64,000 nt of DNA from Enemella dayhoffiae (lineage in GTDB: Bacteria > Actinomycetota > Actinomycetes > Propionibacteriales > Propionibacteriaceae), in assembly GCF_002250625.1 (NCBI RefSeq), contig NZ_NMVQ01000047.1:62001-126000 (forward strand), read 5' to 3'. This document shows, piece after piece, positions 40,492 to 49,282 of this stretch. Position 1 is the stretch's first letter. Each line of letters starts with the position of its first letter. The position numbers and the translations under genes are program-made. Under the pieces are notes generated by a model. That model worked only from the letters and a program-made list of their open reading frames with translations. It did no database searches and was not told the DNA's origin.

Positions 40492-40832
40492 CCAACCGCT
40501 ACGTCATCGAGGGCATGGTCAACGACGCGATGCGAGGCAGGCGAGTCGCCTACCTCGGACTCATCAAGGAGGCGGAGAACGCCTTCCGCGCCTGCCTCGA
40601 CGCCCTCCCAGACAGCACCGGAGCGAAGCCGATCCGGGTGAACGGTCGGCAGGCCATCGAGTTCCCCAACGGCGGAACGGTGCTCTTCCGGTCGCCGCAG
40701 CGGGAAGGCCTGCGCGGCACGGTCGCCGACGTGGTCTACCTCGACGGCCCCTATCGAGATGACCGAGGAATCCTCGAGGCGATCTGGCCGATGCTCACAT
40801 CGAGGGAGAACGGCGAGCTCGTCCTCCAGTGA
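40488..40832 (+). CDS. Terminase ATPase-like fragment protein, 114 aa
   Basis: The C-terminal half reads IEFPNGGTVLFRSPQREGLR then ADVVYLDGPYRDD. This resembles the region before and at Walker B of large terminases (G-x-x-R-G...hhhDE), with Gly replacing the Glu. No Walker A is seen. ATG 40488 overlaps the HNH stop. It may be a regulatory subunit or an evolved fragment. A similar arrangement occurs in some actinophages; function unknown. Confidence 0.45.
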   Translation: MTNRYVIEGMVNDAMRGRRVAYLGLIKEAENAFRACLDALPDSTGAKPIRVNGRQAIEFPNGGTVLFRSPQREGLRGTVADVVYLDGPYRDDRGILEAIWPMLTSRENGELVLQ

Positions 40833-40951
40833 CGGAGGCCTCGAAAAATCCAGCAACACCCGCGTGTCTCCTTGACCCGCGGCCGTCATTTACCCCCCGA
40901 GGACAACCCATCTAGCGCTTGCAAGGGGGCCGATCATCCTGGGAGGTGCCC

Positions 40952-41374
40952 ATGATGGATCGCGACTGCACCCATTGCGGCAAGTCCTTCCCGGCACAGC
41001 GCCCGACGGCACGCTACTGCTCGAGTTCGTGCCGGTCGAGGGCGTCCGTGGAGCGTAAGCGTGGGCACCAGGTCGCCGAGGTGGTCGCGAAGCTCCCCGA
41101 GCGGCCCGCGTCTGTCAGCGAGGGCCTGCTCGGGGTGACCGCCCGCCAGCTCGAGGCCGCGGGCAAGCTACAGACCTACGCCGGCCAGCAGGCGGTCATC
41201 ATCGCCCGCCGGATGAGCGACTTCTCGCCGATGGAGAACGGCTCGCAACTGGCGGCTCTGTCCCGAGAGTTGGATCGGTTGATGACGAGCCTTCTCGTTG
41301 ACATCGCACCGGAGGCGGACGCGCTGGACGAACTACAGGGCAACGTGGTGCCGATGAGGCAGCGGCGTGCCTGA
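40952..41374 (+). CDS. terS: Small terminase subunit
   Basis: A 140-aa protein. An N-terminal zinc knuckle, CTHCGKSFPAQRPTARYCSS then CRS, is followed by helical segments (VTARQLEAAGKLQTYAGQQAV, LAALSRELDRLM). Position directly before and overlapping the large subunit, plus the DNA-binding look, fit TerS. ATG 40952 after GGGAGGTG. The 119-bp gap upstream (40833-40951) shows no gene and may hold pac or cos sequence. Confidence 0.7.
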   Translation: MMDRDCTHCGKSFPAQRPTARYCSSSCRSRASVERKRGHQVAEVVAKLPERPASVSEGLLGVTARQLEAAGKLQTYAGQQAVIIARRMSDFSPMENGSQLAALSRELDRLMTSLLVDIAPEADALDELQGNVVPMRQRRA

Positions 41375-42938
41375 CGAGTGGGCATTCAAGGCGCCCGCAT
41401 TCAGTGCCATTCCGGACTACGAGCACACCGACGGACCGCAGGTGGCGGCGCTGTGCGAGCAGATCGGCTTCGGTCCCGACCCGGAGCAGCGTCTCATCCT
41501 CGACGCCCTGTTCGCGCTGCGCCCGACAGGACGCACGGACAGCAACGGCGAGACCGTCTGGCAGTCGGCGGCGTTCGAGACGTGCGTGGTCGCCCCACGG
41601 CAGAACCTGAAGACGGGCGTGATGAAGATGGCCCTGCTCGGCTGGCTGTTCATCACGCAAGAGAAGCTCATCACATGGTCGGCGCATGAGTTCGATACCA
41701 CCCGCGAGTCGTTCCGGGACGTGGAGATTCTGCTGACCAACTCGCCGATGCTGCGCAAGCGGCTGGCGGGAGGCCCGTCGAACGGCATCCATGGCGGCCG
41801 GGGTGACGAGCACATCGAACTGGCCGACGGGCGGCGGGTGAAGTTCAAGGCGCGGACGAAGACGGGCGCCCGCGGCCTGACGGGCGACAAGATCATCCTC
41901 GACGAGGCGTTCGCGCTGCAGCCCGAACACACCGGTTCGATCTATCCGACCCTGACGGTCGTTCCGGATCCGCAGTTGCTGATCGGCTCGTCGGCGGGAA
42001 TGGCTCGCTCGAGGATCTTGCGCGACATCCGTGACCGCGGCCGCTCGCCGAAGCCATCCTCACGACTGGCGTACTTCGAATGGTGCGCGGAGCGACGCCC
42101 ATGCCTCGACCGGCACGGCCGGGTGAACCGGCAGTGCCAGCACTTCAAGCCGTCCCACCCATTGCATGAGCCTGGCTGCGCGCTGGACGACCCCGAGCTG
42201 ATGGCGCAGGCGAACACGTTGCTGGGTCGGCATCGCGCAAACGGTACGGGCCTGACCGTCGAAAAGATGCGTGACTTTCGGGAGGCGGAGGATCCTGACG
42301 AGTGGATGCGCGAGCGTCTGGGTTGGTGGGAGGAGGCCGGCGCCGACGAGCTGTTCGGCGAGGGTCGCTGGATCGCATGCCGCGGCGAGGTCCCTACCTC
42401 GGTCGAGCCGATCGCGTTCGCCCTGGCGGTGACGCCGGAGCAGTCCGCCGGCTCCCTGTGCGGAGTGGGGCGGCTCGGTGATCGCTGGGCAATCCTTCCC
42501 GCCGGACACGATGCAGACTTGCGGGCGCTTCAGGCCGCGGCGCCGTCCGGCATCCCGGTCGTCATCGACTCCGGCGGTCCCGCTGCCAATCTGATCGCCC
42601 CCCTACGTCGTCGAGGCGTACGTGTCGTCGAGGCGAACTTGGGTGACTGTGCCGACGCATACGCCGACATGGTCCGCGCCGTCGGCGCCAAGGAGATTGT
42701 CCACGCGGGGTTCCCCGAGCTCGAGGATGCCGTCTCCGTCGCCACCACGAGGGCCGTGGGGGACCGCACCGTTCTCGGCCGGCGCAAGTCATCGGGCGAC
42801 ATCACCATGATCGAGGCCGCTGTTCTGGCGCTCTGGCAGGCCACCCGCCCATCGAAGCCACCGCCGCCACCAGCGACGCCTCCGCAGCAGTTCTCACGCG
42901 CCTCGTCGGGCATTGACGTGGCATCGATCGGATTCTGA
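41367..42938 (+). CDS. terL: Large terminase subunit
   Basis: A 523-aa packaging motor and nuclease. The ATPase centre has VVAPRQNLKTGVMKM as the (deviant) Walker A, and KIILDEAFALQ as Walker B with the catalytic Glu. The C-terminal RNase H-like nuclease holds acidic residues around VVIDSGGPAANL and HAGFPELEDA. GTG 41367. The length and neighbours are typical of siphoviruses. Confidence 0.92.
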   Translation: MPDEWAFKAPAFSAIPDYEHTDGPQVAALCEQIGFGPDPEQRLILDALFALRPTGRTDSNGETVWQSAAFETCVVAPRQNLKTGVMKMALLGWLFITQEKLITWSAHEFDTTRESFRDVEILLTNSPMLRKRLAGGPSNGIHGGRGDEHIELADGRRVKFKARTKTGARGLTGDKIILDEAFALQPEHTGSIYPTLTVVPDPQLLIGSSAGMARSRILRDIRDRGRSPKPSSRLAYFEWCAERRPCLDRHGRVNRQCQHFKPSHPLHEPGCALDDPELMAQANTLLGRHRANGTGLTVEKMRDFREAEDPDEWMRERLGWWEEAGADELFGEGRWIACRGEVPTSVEPIAFALAVTPEQSAGSLCGVGRLGDRWAILPAGHDADLRALQAAAPSGIPVVIDSGGPAANLIAPLRRRGVRVVEANLGDCADAYADMVRAVGAKEIVHAGFPELEDAVSVATTRAVGDRTVLGRRKSSGDITMIEAAVLALWQATRPSKPPPPPATPPQQFSRASSGIDVASIGF

Positions 42939-42955
42939 CCTGAAGGGAGGCGTGC

Positions 42956-44236
42956 ATGACGGCACCGAAGGCCTTGCGTGAGCTCGGTTACCAGCACGCC
43001 TCGAGCGCGTGGTGGGCCGCCCCGGATCCCGAGACGACGCCAGAGCTGCAATGGCCGAAGTCCGTGGCCGTCTACGACACGATGCGTCGCCAGGATGCTC
43101 AGGTCATGTCGGTGCTCCGCGCCGTGTGGCTTCCGGTCCGGCGCACGAACTGGTGGCTGGATCCCGCCGGGGCACGCCCGGATGTGGTCGCCCAGATCGC
43201 CGAAGACCTTGGCCTCCCGATTCGAGGCCAGGACCCTGCCATCGATCCGGAGTTCGTGCGGAGTCGCGACCGGTTTTCGTGGTCCGAGCATTTGCGGCTT
43301 GCGCTGCTGATGCTGCCCTTCGGACATTCGTTCTTCGAGCAGGTGTACCGCTTCGACCCGGGATCGGGCTTCTACCGGCTGCGCAAGCTGGGGTGGCGGC
43401 CACCGCGCACGATCTCCAAGATCGACGTCGCGGCAGACGGCGGGCTGGTTGCGATCGAACAGTCCGGCGGCCTTGCGAAGAAGGACGCGCGGATTCCCGT
43501 CGACCAGCTCGTCGCGTACGTCCACGAGCGAGAGGGCGGGAACTGGCTCGGTCAGTCCCTGCTGCGGCCGGCCTACAAGTTCTGGTTGCTCAAGGATCGC
43601 GCCCTCCGAGTGCAGTCACAGGCGATCGAACGCAACGGAATGGGTATCCCGCTGTACAAGGCGTCACCCATTGCTGAGGGTGTCGACACCGAGGAGGCGC
43701 GCCAACGCGAGACTGAGGAGCTCGAGGCCGGTCGGCAGATGGCATCGGCATGGCGCGTTGGGGATAACTCCGGCGGCGCGGTCCCCAACGGGGCGGACAT
43801 GATTCTGCGGGGCGTCGAAGGCCGGATCCCTGATGCCGATCCGGTGATCCGCTACTACGACGAGCAGATCGCCCGTGCCGTCCTCGCCCACTTTCTCAAC
43901 TTGGGCACCGAGACCGGCTCGTGGGCGCTCGGTTCGACGTTCGCCGACTTCTTCACGCTGTCACTGCAGACACTCGCGCAGGACATCGCCGATGTGGCCA
44001 CCCAGCACATCGTCGAAGACCTCGTCGACATCAACTGGGGGTCCGGTGAGCGCGCGCCCCGCATAGTCCACGACGAGATCGGCGCACGCCACCCGGCCAC
44101 CGCCGAAGCGCTCTATCAGCTCGTCTCCTGCGGCGCTCTGACCGTCGACGACAACACCGAGACGTGGATCCGCAACACCTACGGCCTGCCTGCCCTCACC
44201 GGCACCCGCCCCGACCCGTCCTCGACGGAAGGATGA
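42956..44236 (+). CDS. Portal protein (DUF935-like)
   Basis: A 426-aa protein forming the capsid's portal ring. DTMRRQDAQVMSVLRAVWLP is the classical opening of DUF935/SPP1-type portals. HGxD-like loops and the long central stretch FFEQVYRFDPGSG, then a C-terminal IARAVLAHFLNLGTET, follow. ATG 42956 after GAAGGGAGG. The last bases overlap the protease start (ATGA). Confidence 0.9.
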   Translation: MTAPKALRELGYQHASSAWWAAPDPETTPELQWPKSVAVYDTMRRQDAQVMSVLRAVWLPVRRTNWWLDPAGARPDVVAQIAEDLGLPIRGQDPAIDPEFVRSRDRFSWSEHLRLALLMLPFGHSFFEQVYRFDPGSGFYRLRKLGWRPPRTISKIDVAADGGLVAIEQSGGLAKKDARIPVDQLVAYVHEREGGNWLGQSLLRPAYKFWLLKDRALRVQSQAIERNGMGIPLYKASPIAEGVDTEEARQRETEELEAGRQMASAWRVGDNSGGAVPNGADMILRGVEGRIPDADPVIRYYDEQIARAVLAHFLNLGTETGSWALGSTFADFFTLSLQTLAQDIADVATQHIVEDLVDINWGSGERAPRIVHDEIGARHPATAEALYQLVSCGALTVDDNTETWIRNTYGLPALTGTRPDPSSTEG

Positions 44237-45420
44237 CCATGGATTTCGCGAAGCTCCTGCGCCCGCAGGCGCGCTCCCCCCGATCGCCGATGGCACTGGC
44301 TGAGGGCCGGGCGTCGATCTACCTCTACGACGTCATCGGCGACCCGTGGTTCGGCGTCGACACGACCGCGCTGGTCAAGGAGATTGACGCACTCGACGTC
44401 GCCGACATCGACGTGTACATCAACTCTCCTGGCGGGATCGCGTTCGATGGCATCGCCATCGGCAACGCCCTGCGCCGCAACAGCGCGGCCGTCACCGTGC
44501 ACGTCGACGGGCTGTGTGCCTCCGCAGCGACGATCGTTGCCCTCTCCGGCGACGAGATCATCATGGCCCGTGGCGCCGAGTTCATGATCCATGACGCGTG
44601 GGGCCTGTGCGTGGGTCCGGCCGAGGATATGCACGCGATGGCTGCACAGCTCGACAAGCTGTCCGATGACATGGCGGCCATCTACGCCGAAGCCGCTGGA
44701 GGCAGTGCCGCCGAGTGGCGCGACGTCATGCGGGCCGAGACCTGGTACACCGCCGACGAGGCCGTGGCCGCCGGGCTCGCAACCCGCGTCGACCGCGAGG
44801 TCGACGGCGCCGAGGCCAAGGCCAAGTACGACCTGCGCGCATTCGCGCACGCCGGCCGGGACAACGCGCCCGCGCCCACCTTCACGCGGGCCACGACCCG
44901 CGCCCAAGAACCTCCGGCCGAGCCGGCGGAATCCGCAACCCATCAGGAAGGATCCGACATGTCGGACACCATCACCTCGGGTCTCCGTGAGCGGCTCGGC
45001 ATCAAGGCCGATGTCGACATCGACGAGGCCGGCCTCATGGCCGCTCTCGACGAGGCTCTCGCGGAGCGCGCCGAGACCACCACGCCCGTCCCGGGCACGA
45101 CTGTGATCGACGAGGCCACTCTCGCCGACCTGCAGGCCAAGGCCGCGCAGGGGGAGGCTGCGCGTGCGCAGCAGCTCTCCCAGGAGCGCGAGGCCAACGT
45201 CAATGCGGCCGTCGCCGACGGCCGCATCCCCCCGGCCCGCAAGGACCACTGGGTCGCGCAGCTCACTGCCGACCCCGGCGCGGCCGACGTCCTCGCCAAC
45301 CTGCCCAAGGGCACCATCCCGACCGCCCCGGCCGGGTTCACCGGCGGGGTCGACCAGGCCAGCGACGACGACCAGCTCTACAGCAAGGCCTGGGGTGCCC
45401 CGGCCACGAAGGAGGACTGA
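44233..45420 (+). CDS. ClpP-type head maturation protease with scaffold tail
   Basis: A 395-aa fusion. The first 200 residues are a ClpP-like serine protease: DVYINSPGGIAFDG, DGLCASAATIVALSG with the catalytic Ser, and MIHDAWG with the catalytic His. From about 215 a charged, Ala/Pro/Glu-rich region (TRATTRAQEPPAEPAESAT and a coiled part ADLQAKAAQGEAARAQQLSQ) looks like a scaffold removed after assembly. ATG 44233 overlaps the portal stop. A second internal ATG at 44959 (MSDTITSGLRERLG) could give a separate scaffold. Confidence 0.88.
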   Translation: MTMDFAKLLRPQARSPRSPMALAEGRASIYLYDVIGDPWFGVDTTALVKEIDALDVADIDVYINSPGGIAFDGIAIGNALRRNSAAVTVHVDGLCASAATIVALSGDEIIMARGAEFMIHDAWGLCVGPAEDMHAMAAQLDKLSDDMAAIYAEAAGGSAAEWRDVMRAETWYTADEAVAAGLATRVDREVDGAEAKAKYDLRAFAHAGRDNAPAPTFTRATTRAQEPPAEPAESATHQEGSDMSDTITSGLRERLGIKADVDIDEAGLMAALDEALAERAETTTPVPGTTVIDEATLADLQAKAAQGEAARAQQLSQEREANVNAAVADGRIPPARKDHWVAQLTADPGAADVLANLPKGTIPTAPAGFTGGVDQASDDDQLYSKAWGAPATKED

Positions 45421-45423
45421 CCC

Positions 45424-45777
45424 ATGGGTGACTACCTGCCCCGTTTCAAGCCCGGCGAGGCGGTCTCGTTCAACGCGACCACCGCGCTCACCGGCGGTCA
45501 GCTCGTCGAGCTGACCGGCCCGCGCTCGGTCGGTGTGGCTGCTGCGGCGTCCACCAAGGTCGTCGGCGTGGCGGCCTTCGACTGCAAGGTCGGAGATCGC
45601 GTGCTTGTCCACTCCGGCGGCGTTCAGCGGCCCGTCGCATCCGCCGCCATCGCCGCCGGCGACCAGGTCCAGGCCGCCGCCAACGGCCAGGCCGCCACCG
45701 GCACCACCGCCCCGATCGGTCTCGCCCTGACCGCCGCCACGGCCGGCGCTCGGGTCGAGGTCCAGATGAACCGCTGA
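45424..45777 (+). CDS. Capsid decoration protein (DUF2190-like)
   Basis: A 117-aa beta-rich protein. FKPGEAVSFNATTALTGGQL and KVGDRVLVHSGG resemble DUF2190 proteins that bind the outside of capsids and stabilise them. It lies between protease/scaffold and major capsid as usual. Ends 8 nt before the capsid gene. Confidence 0.8.
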   Translation: MGDYLPRFKPGEAVSFNATTALTGGQLVELTGPRSVGVAAAASTKVVGVAAFDCKVGDRVLVHSGGVQRPVASAAIAAGDQVQAAANGQAATGTTAPIGLALTAATAGARVEVQMNR

Positions 45778-45785
45778 GGAGCAGC

Positions 45786-46703
45786 ATGTACACATATCCG
45801 ACCATCCCGGTCTCTGGCGACCAGCTGACCGCGGAGCAGATCCACCGCCTCATGCAGTCGCCCGCCCTCGTGGCGCGCCGACTCGCCGACATCCTGAGCC
45901 AGAAGTTCATCGCGGACTACCTGCTCGCCGGCCGCTACGTCGCCACCGGCGGCGGAGTCATGTACCCGACCGGCGAGCCGATCTTCGCCGCCGACGACCC
46001 CGAAGCGATCGCCGCGGGCGGCGAGTACCCCATGACCGTCATGACCGGCGGCGAACTGGCTGCAGCCAAGGTCACCAAGTGGGGCCAGGACTCGGAGATC
46101 ACTGACGAGGCCATCGCCCGCTTCCTCATGGATCCGGTGAACCGGGTCCTCGCAGGCCTCGGGAATACCCTGATCCGCCACGTCGACTCGGTCGCACTGT
46201 CGGTGATCGGCTCGAAGGTGACCGACACCTACGACTCCACGGCCACGCCGTGGGCGACGGGGGAGGGCATCGTCGAGGGCGTCCTGCTCGCGAAGGCGAC
46301 GCAGGAGGACAAGTACGAGGACATGGCCTACGACCTCGGCACCGTGGTGCTGAAGCCGATCCAGTTCGCCAAGGTGGCCGCGTACCTGATCAAGTCGCGC
46401 ATGCTGCCGCAGGAGAACAACAACGCGGTCGTGTCCGGCGTCATCCCCGACGTTCTGGGCATGACGTGGACGACGTCGAAGCATGTCCCGTTCACGGATC
46501 CGCTGCTGGTGGACCGCGACCGTCTCGGCGGCATGGCCGACGAGGACATCAAGTCCCCCGGGTACAGCGCCCAGGGGTCCCTCGAGGTGAAGGTCATGCG
46601 CGTCGATGACCGCGACGCCTACCGCCCCCGCGCCCGTCGCGTCACCGTCCCCGTGGTCATGGACGCCGGCGCCGGCGTGCGGATCATCAACACCGGACTC
46701 TGA
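45786..46703 (+). CDS. Major capsid protein (HK97 fold)
   Basis: A 305-aa protein. Conserved capsid features are PTIPVSGDQLTAEQIHRLMQ at the N-terminus, GELAAAKVTKWGQDSEITDE in the E-loop area, and a C-terminal VKVMRVDDRDAYRPRARRVT. Length and position behind a decoration protein fit an HK97-fold capsid. ATG 45786 after GAGGAGCAG. Confidence 0.88.
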   Translation: MYTYPTIPVSGDQLTAEQIHRLMQSPALVARRLADILSQKFIADYLLAGRYVATGGGVMYPTGEPIFAADDPEAIAAGGEYPMTVMTGGELAAAKVTKWGQDSEITDEAIARFLMDPVNRVLAGLGNTLIRHVDSVALSVIGSKVTDTYDSTATPWATGEGIVEGVLLAKATQEDKYEDMAYDLGTVVLKPIQFAKVAAYLIKSRMLPQENNNAVVSGVIPDVLGMTWTTSKHVPFTDPLLVDRDRLGGMADEDIKSPGYSAQGSLEVKVMRVDDRDAYRPRARRVTVPVVMDAGAGVRIINTGL

Positions 46704-46714
46704 GGAGGCTGACC

Positions 46715-46957
46715 ATGGCTGATCAGTACATCGTGAAGGCCGCTGCGGCGGTCGTGCAGCCCAAGGACGGCGGCGAGGTGTACGCCTACCGCGGCGCGCT
46801 TGTCCCGGCCGACGCCCGCAACCTCAAGCACCTCACCTCTACCGGGCTGGTGGAGAAGCTCGAGGTCCTCGAGTCCGAGCCCGCCGACGGCGCTGCGACG
46901 GACTCGGGCAATGCGGCGGGCGGCGAGGCCAAGCCGACTCGTCGTCGCGCGAACTGA
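46715..46957 (+). CDS. Small head protein, 80 aa
   Basis: A small protein with a folded N-terminal part (YRGALVPADARNLKHLTSTG) and a disordered basic end EAKPTRRRAN. It follows the capsid gene after 11 nt. Similar small head-to-tail or head fibre proteins occur at this place; precise role unknown. Confidence 0.6.
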   Translation: MADQYIVKAAAAVVQPKDGGEVYAYRGALVPADARNLKHLTSTGLVEKLEVLESEPADGAATDSGNAAGGEAKPTRRRAN

Positions 46958-46976
46958 GCGGAAAGGGGGGTGACCA

Positions 46977-47369
46977 GTGGACATCATCACCATCGACGAT
47001 CTGTCCAGCGTTCCGGCCGACAGTGCCCAGCGTCTGATTGACGAAGCGATGGCGCGCGCATCACTGGTCGCCCCCTGCCTGCTCGACACCAACCTCACCT
47101 CCCGGCAGGTCGCCCAGTTCCGGGCCATCCTGATTTCCGCGATCGAGCGATGGAACGAGGTCGGCCTGGTGCCGGTCACGTCCGAGACGAAGACCGCCGA
47201 CATCTTCACCCACACCCTGCGCCGCGACGGTGCGGTCAATGGCCGTGGCGAGTTCACCGTGCGCGAGCTCGCTGACCTCCGCTCCATCTGCGGCGGCACC
47301 GCGGCCACCGCCACTATGCCCCGCTACACCATGCCCCCCACGCCGACCTCGCCATGGGGGGCGGCATGA
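46977..47369 (+). CDS. Head-tail connector protein
   Basis: A 130-aa helical protein (Gp6/HK97 gp6-like adaptor). LIDEAMARASLVAPCLLD, FRAILISAIERWNEVG and HTLRRDGAVNG are like connector proteins that sit below the portal. GTG 46977 after GAAAGGGGGG. It ends with an overlap to the next gene (ATGA). Confidence 0.7.
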   Translation: MDIITIDDLSSVPADSAQRLIDEAMARASLVAPCLLDTNLTSRQVAQFRAILISAIERWNEVGLVPVTSETKTADIFTHTLRRDGAVNGRGEFTVRELADLRSICGGTAATATMPRYTMPPTPTSPWGAA

Positions 47370-47701
47370 CCGAACCCCTCCCCGGCTGGTGCACCCCGCA
47401 CAGCGTCACCGTCGAGATGCACGAGGGGGCCGGCGCGTACGGCGACACCTACAGCGCGCCCGTCGCCCTGGCGTGCTGGCGCAAGGAGACTCGTCAGCTC
47501 GTGCGCGACAAGAATGGCGACGAAGTCGTCTCCGAGGCGCAGCTGCGACTACGGCCCGACGAGGAGGGCCGTGACGTCGAGGCGCTGTTCGTCCCGGATT
47601 CGCGCGTCACGCTCGATTCGGGCCGCATCACCTACGTGATTGGCGCTGGCCGACGCGACGGCCTCGGGTTCTGGGACCACGTCGAGGTGACGCTGCAATG
47701 A
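47366..47701 (+). CDS. Head closure protein
   Basis: A 111-aa beta-barrel-type protein. WCTPHSVTVEMHEGAGAYGD, LACWRKETRQLVRDKNG and DSRVTLDSGRITYVIG resemble siphovirus stopper proteins of the HK97 gp7/SPP1 gp16 type. It overlaps the adaptor stop and the next ATG at 47698. Confidence 0.65.
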   Translation: MTEPLPGWCTPHSVTVEMHEGAGAYGDTYSAPVALACWRKETRQLVRDKNGDEVVSEAQLRLRPDEEGRDVEALFVPDSRVTLDSGRITYVIGAGRRDGLGFWDHVEVTLQ

Positions 47702-48021
47702 GCGACCCGATCGAGCATGCTGCCCGCCTGATTCGCCAGGCCGTCGAAGACGGTCTGCATGACGCCGCCGAGGCAGTCCTCGTCGAATCCAATAGCCGTG
47801 TCCCCATCGACCAGGGCAACGAGCTTGAGCGTTCCGGCAAGGTCACCGTCTCCGGCACGAAGGCTGTCGTCTCCTACGACACCCCGTACGCCGTGAAGCA
47901 GCACGAGCGCATGGACTTCCATCACGACCCTGGCCGGTCGGCGAAGTTCCTCGAGCGGGCCGGTCATAGCGCCGACACGGCAGACGTAGTCGCCGATCGC
48001 ATACGCCGCACCACCCGTTGA
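47698..48021 (+). CDS. HK97 gp10-like tail completion protein
   Basis: A 107-aa protein. LIRQAVEDGLHDAAEAVLVE, SNSRVPIDQGNELERSG and VSYDTPYAVKQHERMDFHH are typical of the gp10-like tail-completion family (a conserved YAxxQHE-type segment). Tail terminator follows. Confidence 0.75.
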   Translation: MSDPIEHAARLIRQAVEDGLHDAAEAVLVESNSRVPIDQGNELERSGKVTVSGTKAVVSYDTPYAVKQHERMDFHHDPGRSAKFLERAGHSADTADVVADRIRRTTR

Positions 48022-48031
48022 GGGGGCACCC

Positions 48032-48445
48032 ATGAACGGCCTGCTTGAAGGTATCGCCCAGCATCTCGCCGCTGGCAGTGTTGGGCTTTGGCGTGCGAAC
48101 GGCGTCTACACCGCCACGGAGACCGGCATCGTCATTGATGCGATCCCCCAGTCCCCCGACAACCTGATCACCCTCACCGCCTACCCCGTGGCCGACGAGC
48201 TCGAAGGTGACGCTCTGTCGGGCGTGCAGGTGATCACCAGGGCCGCCGGCGCCGACCCGCGCCCCTCGAATGACCTTGCAGGGCGGGTGTTCGCCGCCTT
48301 GCACGGACTGGAATCCGTTGTCCTGAACGGTATTCCCGTGACGCTGTGCTGGCGCCAGTCCAGCGCATCACTGGGGCAGGACGGCGTGCGCCGCTGGTCC
48401 CGTTCCCAGAACTTCTACATCCGCACCGAGCTAGGAGCAGCATGA
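48032..48445 (+). CDS. Tail terminator protein
   Basis: A 137-aa protein. LEGIAQHLAAGSVGLWRA at the N-terminus, a central GVQVITRAAGADPR and the C-terminal WSRSQNFYIRTE match the minor capsid/tail terminator type. It stops tail growth and joins tail to head. ATG 48032; overlaps the next small gene. Confidence 0.75.
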   Translation: MNGLLEGIAQHLAAGSVGLWRANGVYTATETGIVIDAIPQSPDNLITLTAYPVADELEGDALSGVQVITRAAGADPRPSNDLAGRVFAALHGLESVVLNGIPVTLCWRQSSASLGQDGVRRWSRSQNFYIRTELGAA

Positions 48446-48678
48446 GGACCTTCCAGCACGTGAAGGGCGACGTGATCCACGTGGAGGGTCCCGTCGCCGA
48501 CTACTACGCCGCCCACCCCGAGTGGGCCGAGGTCGACTCGGCCGAGGTTGAGGCCGGAGAGACGAGCTGGGAGGACTTCACTGTCGCCCAGCTCAAGGAG
48601 TACGCCGCCGACAGCGGCATTGATCTTGGTGGAGCCTCCACCAAGGCAGCCATCATCGCCAAGATCGAGGAGAACTGA
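48442..48678 (+). CDS. Small HeH/SAP-like protein, 78 aa
   Basis: ATG 48442 overlaps the preceding stop. The C-terminal TVAQLKEYAADSGIDLGG with STKAAIIAKI looks like a HeH/LEM-type helix-extended-loop-helix unit. The N-terminus has DVIHVEGPVADYYAAHPEW. Such small proteins occur before major tail genes; role unknown. Confidence 0.6.
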   Translation: MRTFQHVKGDVIHVEGPVADYYAAHPEWAEVDSAEVEAGETSWEDFTVAQLKEYAADSGIDLGGASTKAAIIAKIEEN

Positions 48679-48681
48679 CTC

Positions 48682-49194
48682 ATGGCCATCGTGAACCGCA
48701 CCCCGCTGGGACCCTCGGTCCTCAACAAGCGCTGGTATCTCGACGTTGACACCAGCACCACCCCCGGCACCCCCGGCACCCCGGAATGGACCCCGGTCAA
48801 CGGTTTGACCGAGTTCAAGTACAACGTGGAGACCGAGTCGCAGGACGACTCGGACTTCGACTCCGACGGCTGGGGAGGCGAGACCAACACCGCCGCGTCG
48901 TGGTCGATCGAGGCCAAGGCTCGCCGTGCTCCGTCGAAGGACACCCCGGCGTCTTATGACGCCGGCCAGGAGTTCCTGCGGCTCAAGAACGACGTGCTCG
49001 GCCCCGATGCCGTGGCTAAGGTCCGCTGGTACGAGGTCAACGGCACCACCGGGCCGAAGGTCGAGGCCTACGAGGGTCTCGTGTCGGTGTCGTGGACCCT
49101 CGACGGCGGCGACAACAAGGGCCTGGATCGGGCGTCGCTGACCCTCAAGGGCCAGGGCAAGCCGACCAAGATCCCTCATCCTGCCGGCGCCTGA
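48682..49194 (+). CDS. Major tail protein
   Basis: A 170-aa tail tube protein. KRWYLDVDTSTTPGTPGTPE, FKYNVETESQDDSDFDSDGW and AAGAxx-like ends fit the lambda gpV/actinophage tube family. Followed by a strong terminator hairpin (49207-49244), which matches its need for high expression. Confidence 0.85.
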   Translation: MAIVNRTPLGPSVLNKRWYLDVDTSTTPGTPGTPEWTPVNGLTEFKYNVETESQDDSDFDSDGWGGETNTAASWSIEAKARRAPSKDTPASYDAGQEFLRLKNDVLGPDAVAKVRWYEVNGTTGPKVEAYEGLVSVSWTLDGGDNKGLDRASLTLKGQGKPTKIPHPAGA

Positions 49195-49206
49195 CCCCCA
49201 CTGATC

Positions 49207-49244
49207 GCAGCCCCCGGACCTACCTGGCGGTGTCCGGGGGCTGC
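49207..49244 (+). terminator. Terminator/attenuator after the major tail gene
   Basis: GCAGCCCCCGGAC at 49207-49219 pairs perfectly with 49232-49244 around a 12-nt loop, followed by TTCATCC. It probably reduces read-through into the chaperone genes. Confidence 0.75.
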
Positions 49245-49282
49245 TTCATCCCCACCGCCAGGAATCACCGCCAGGAGGAATC

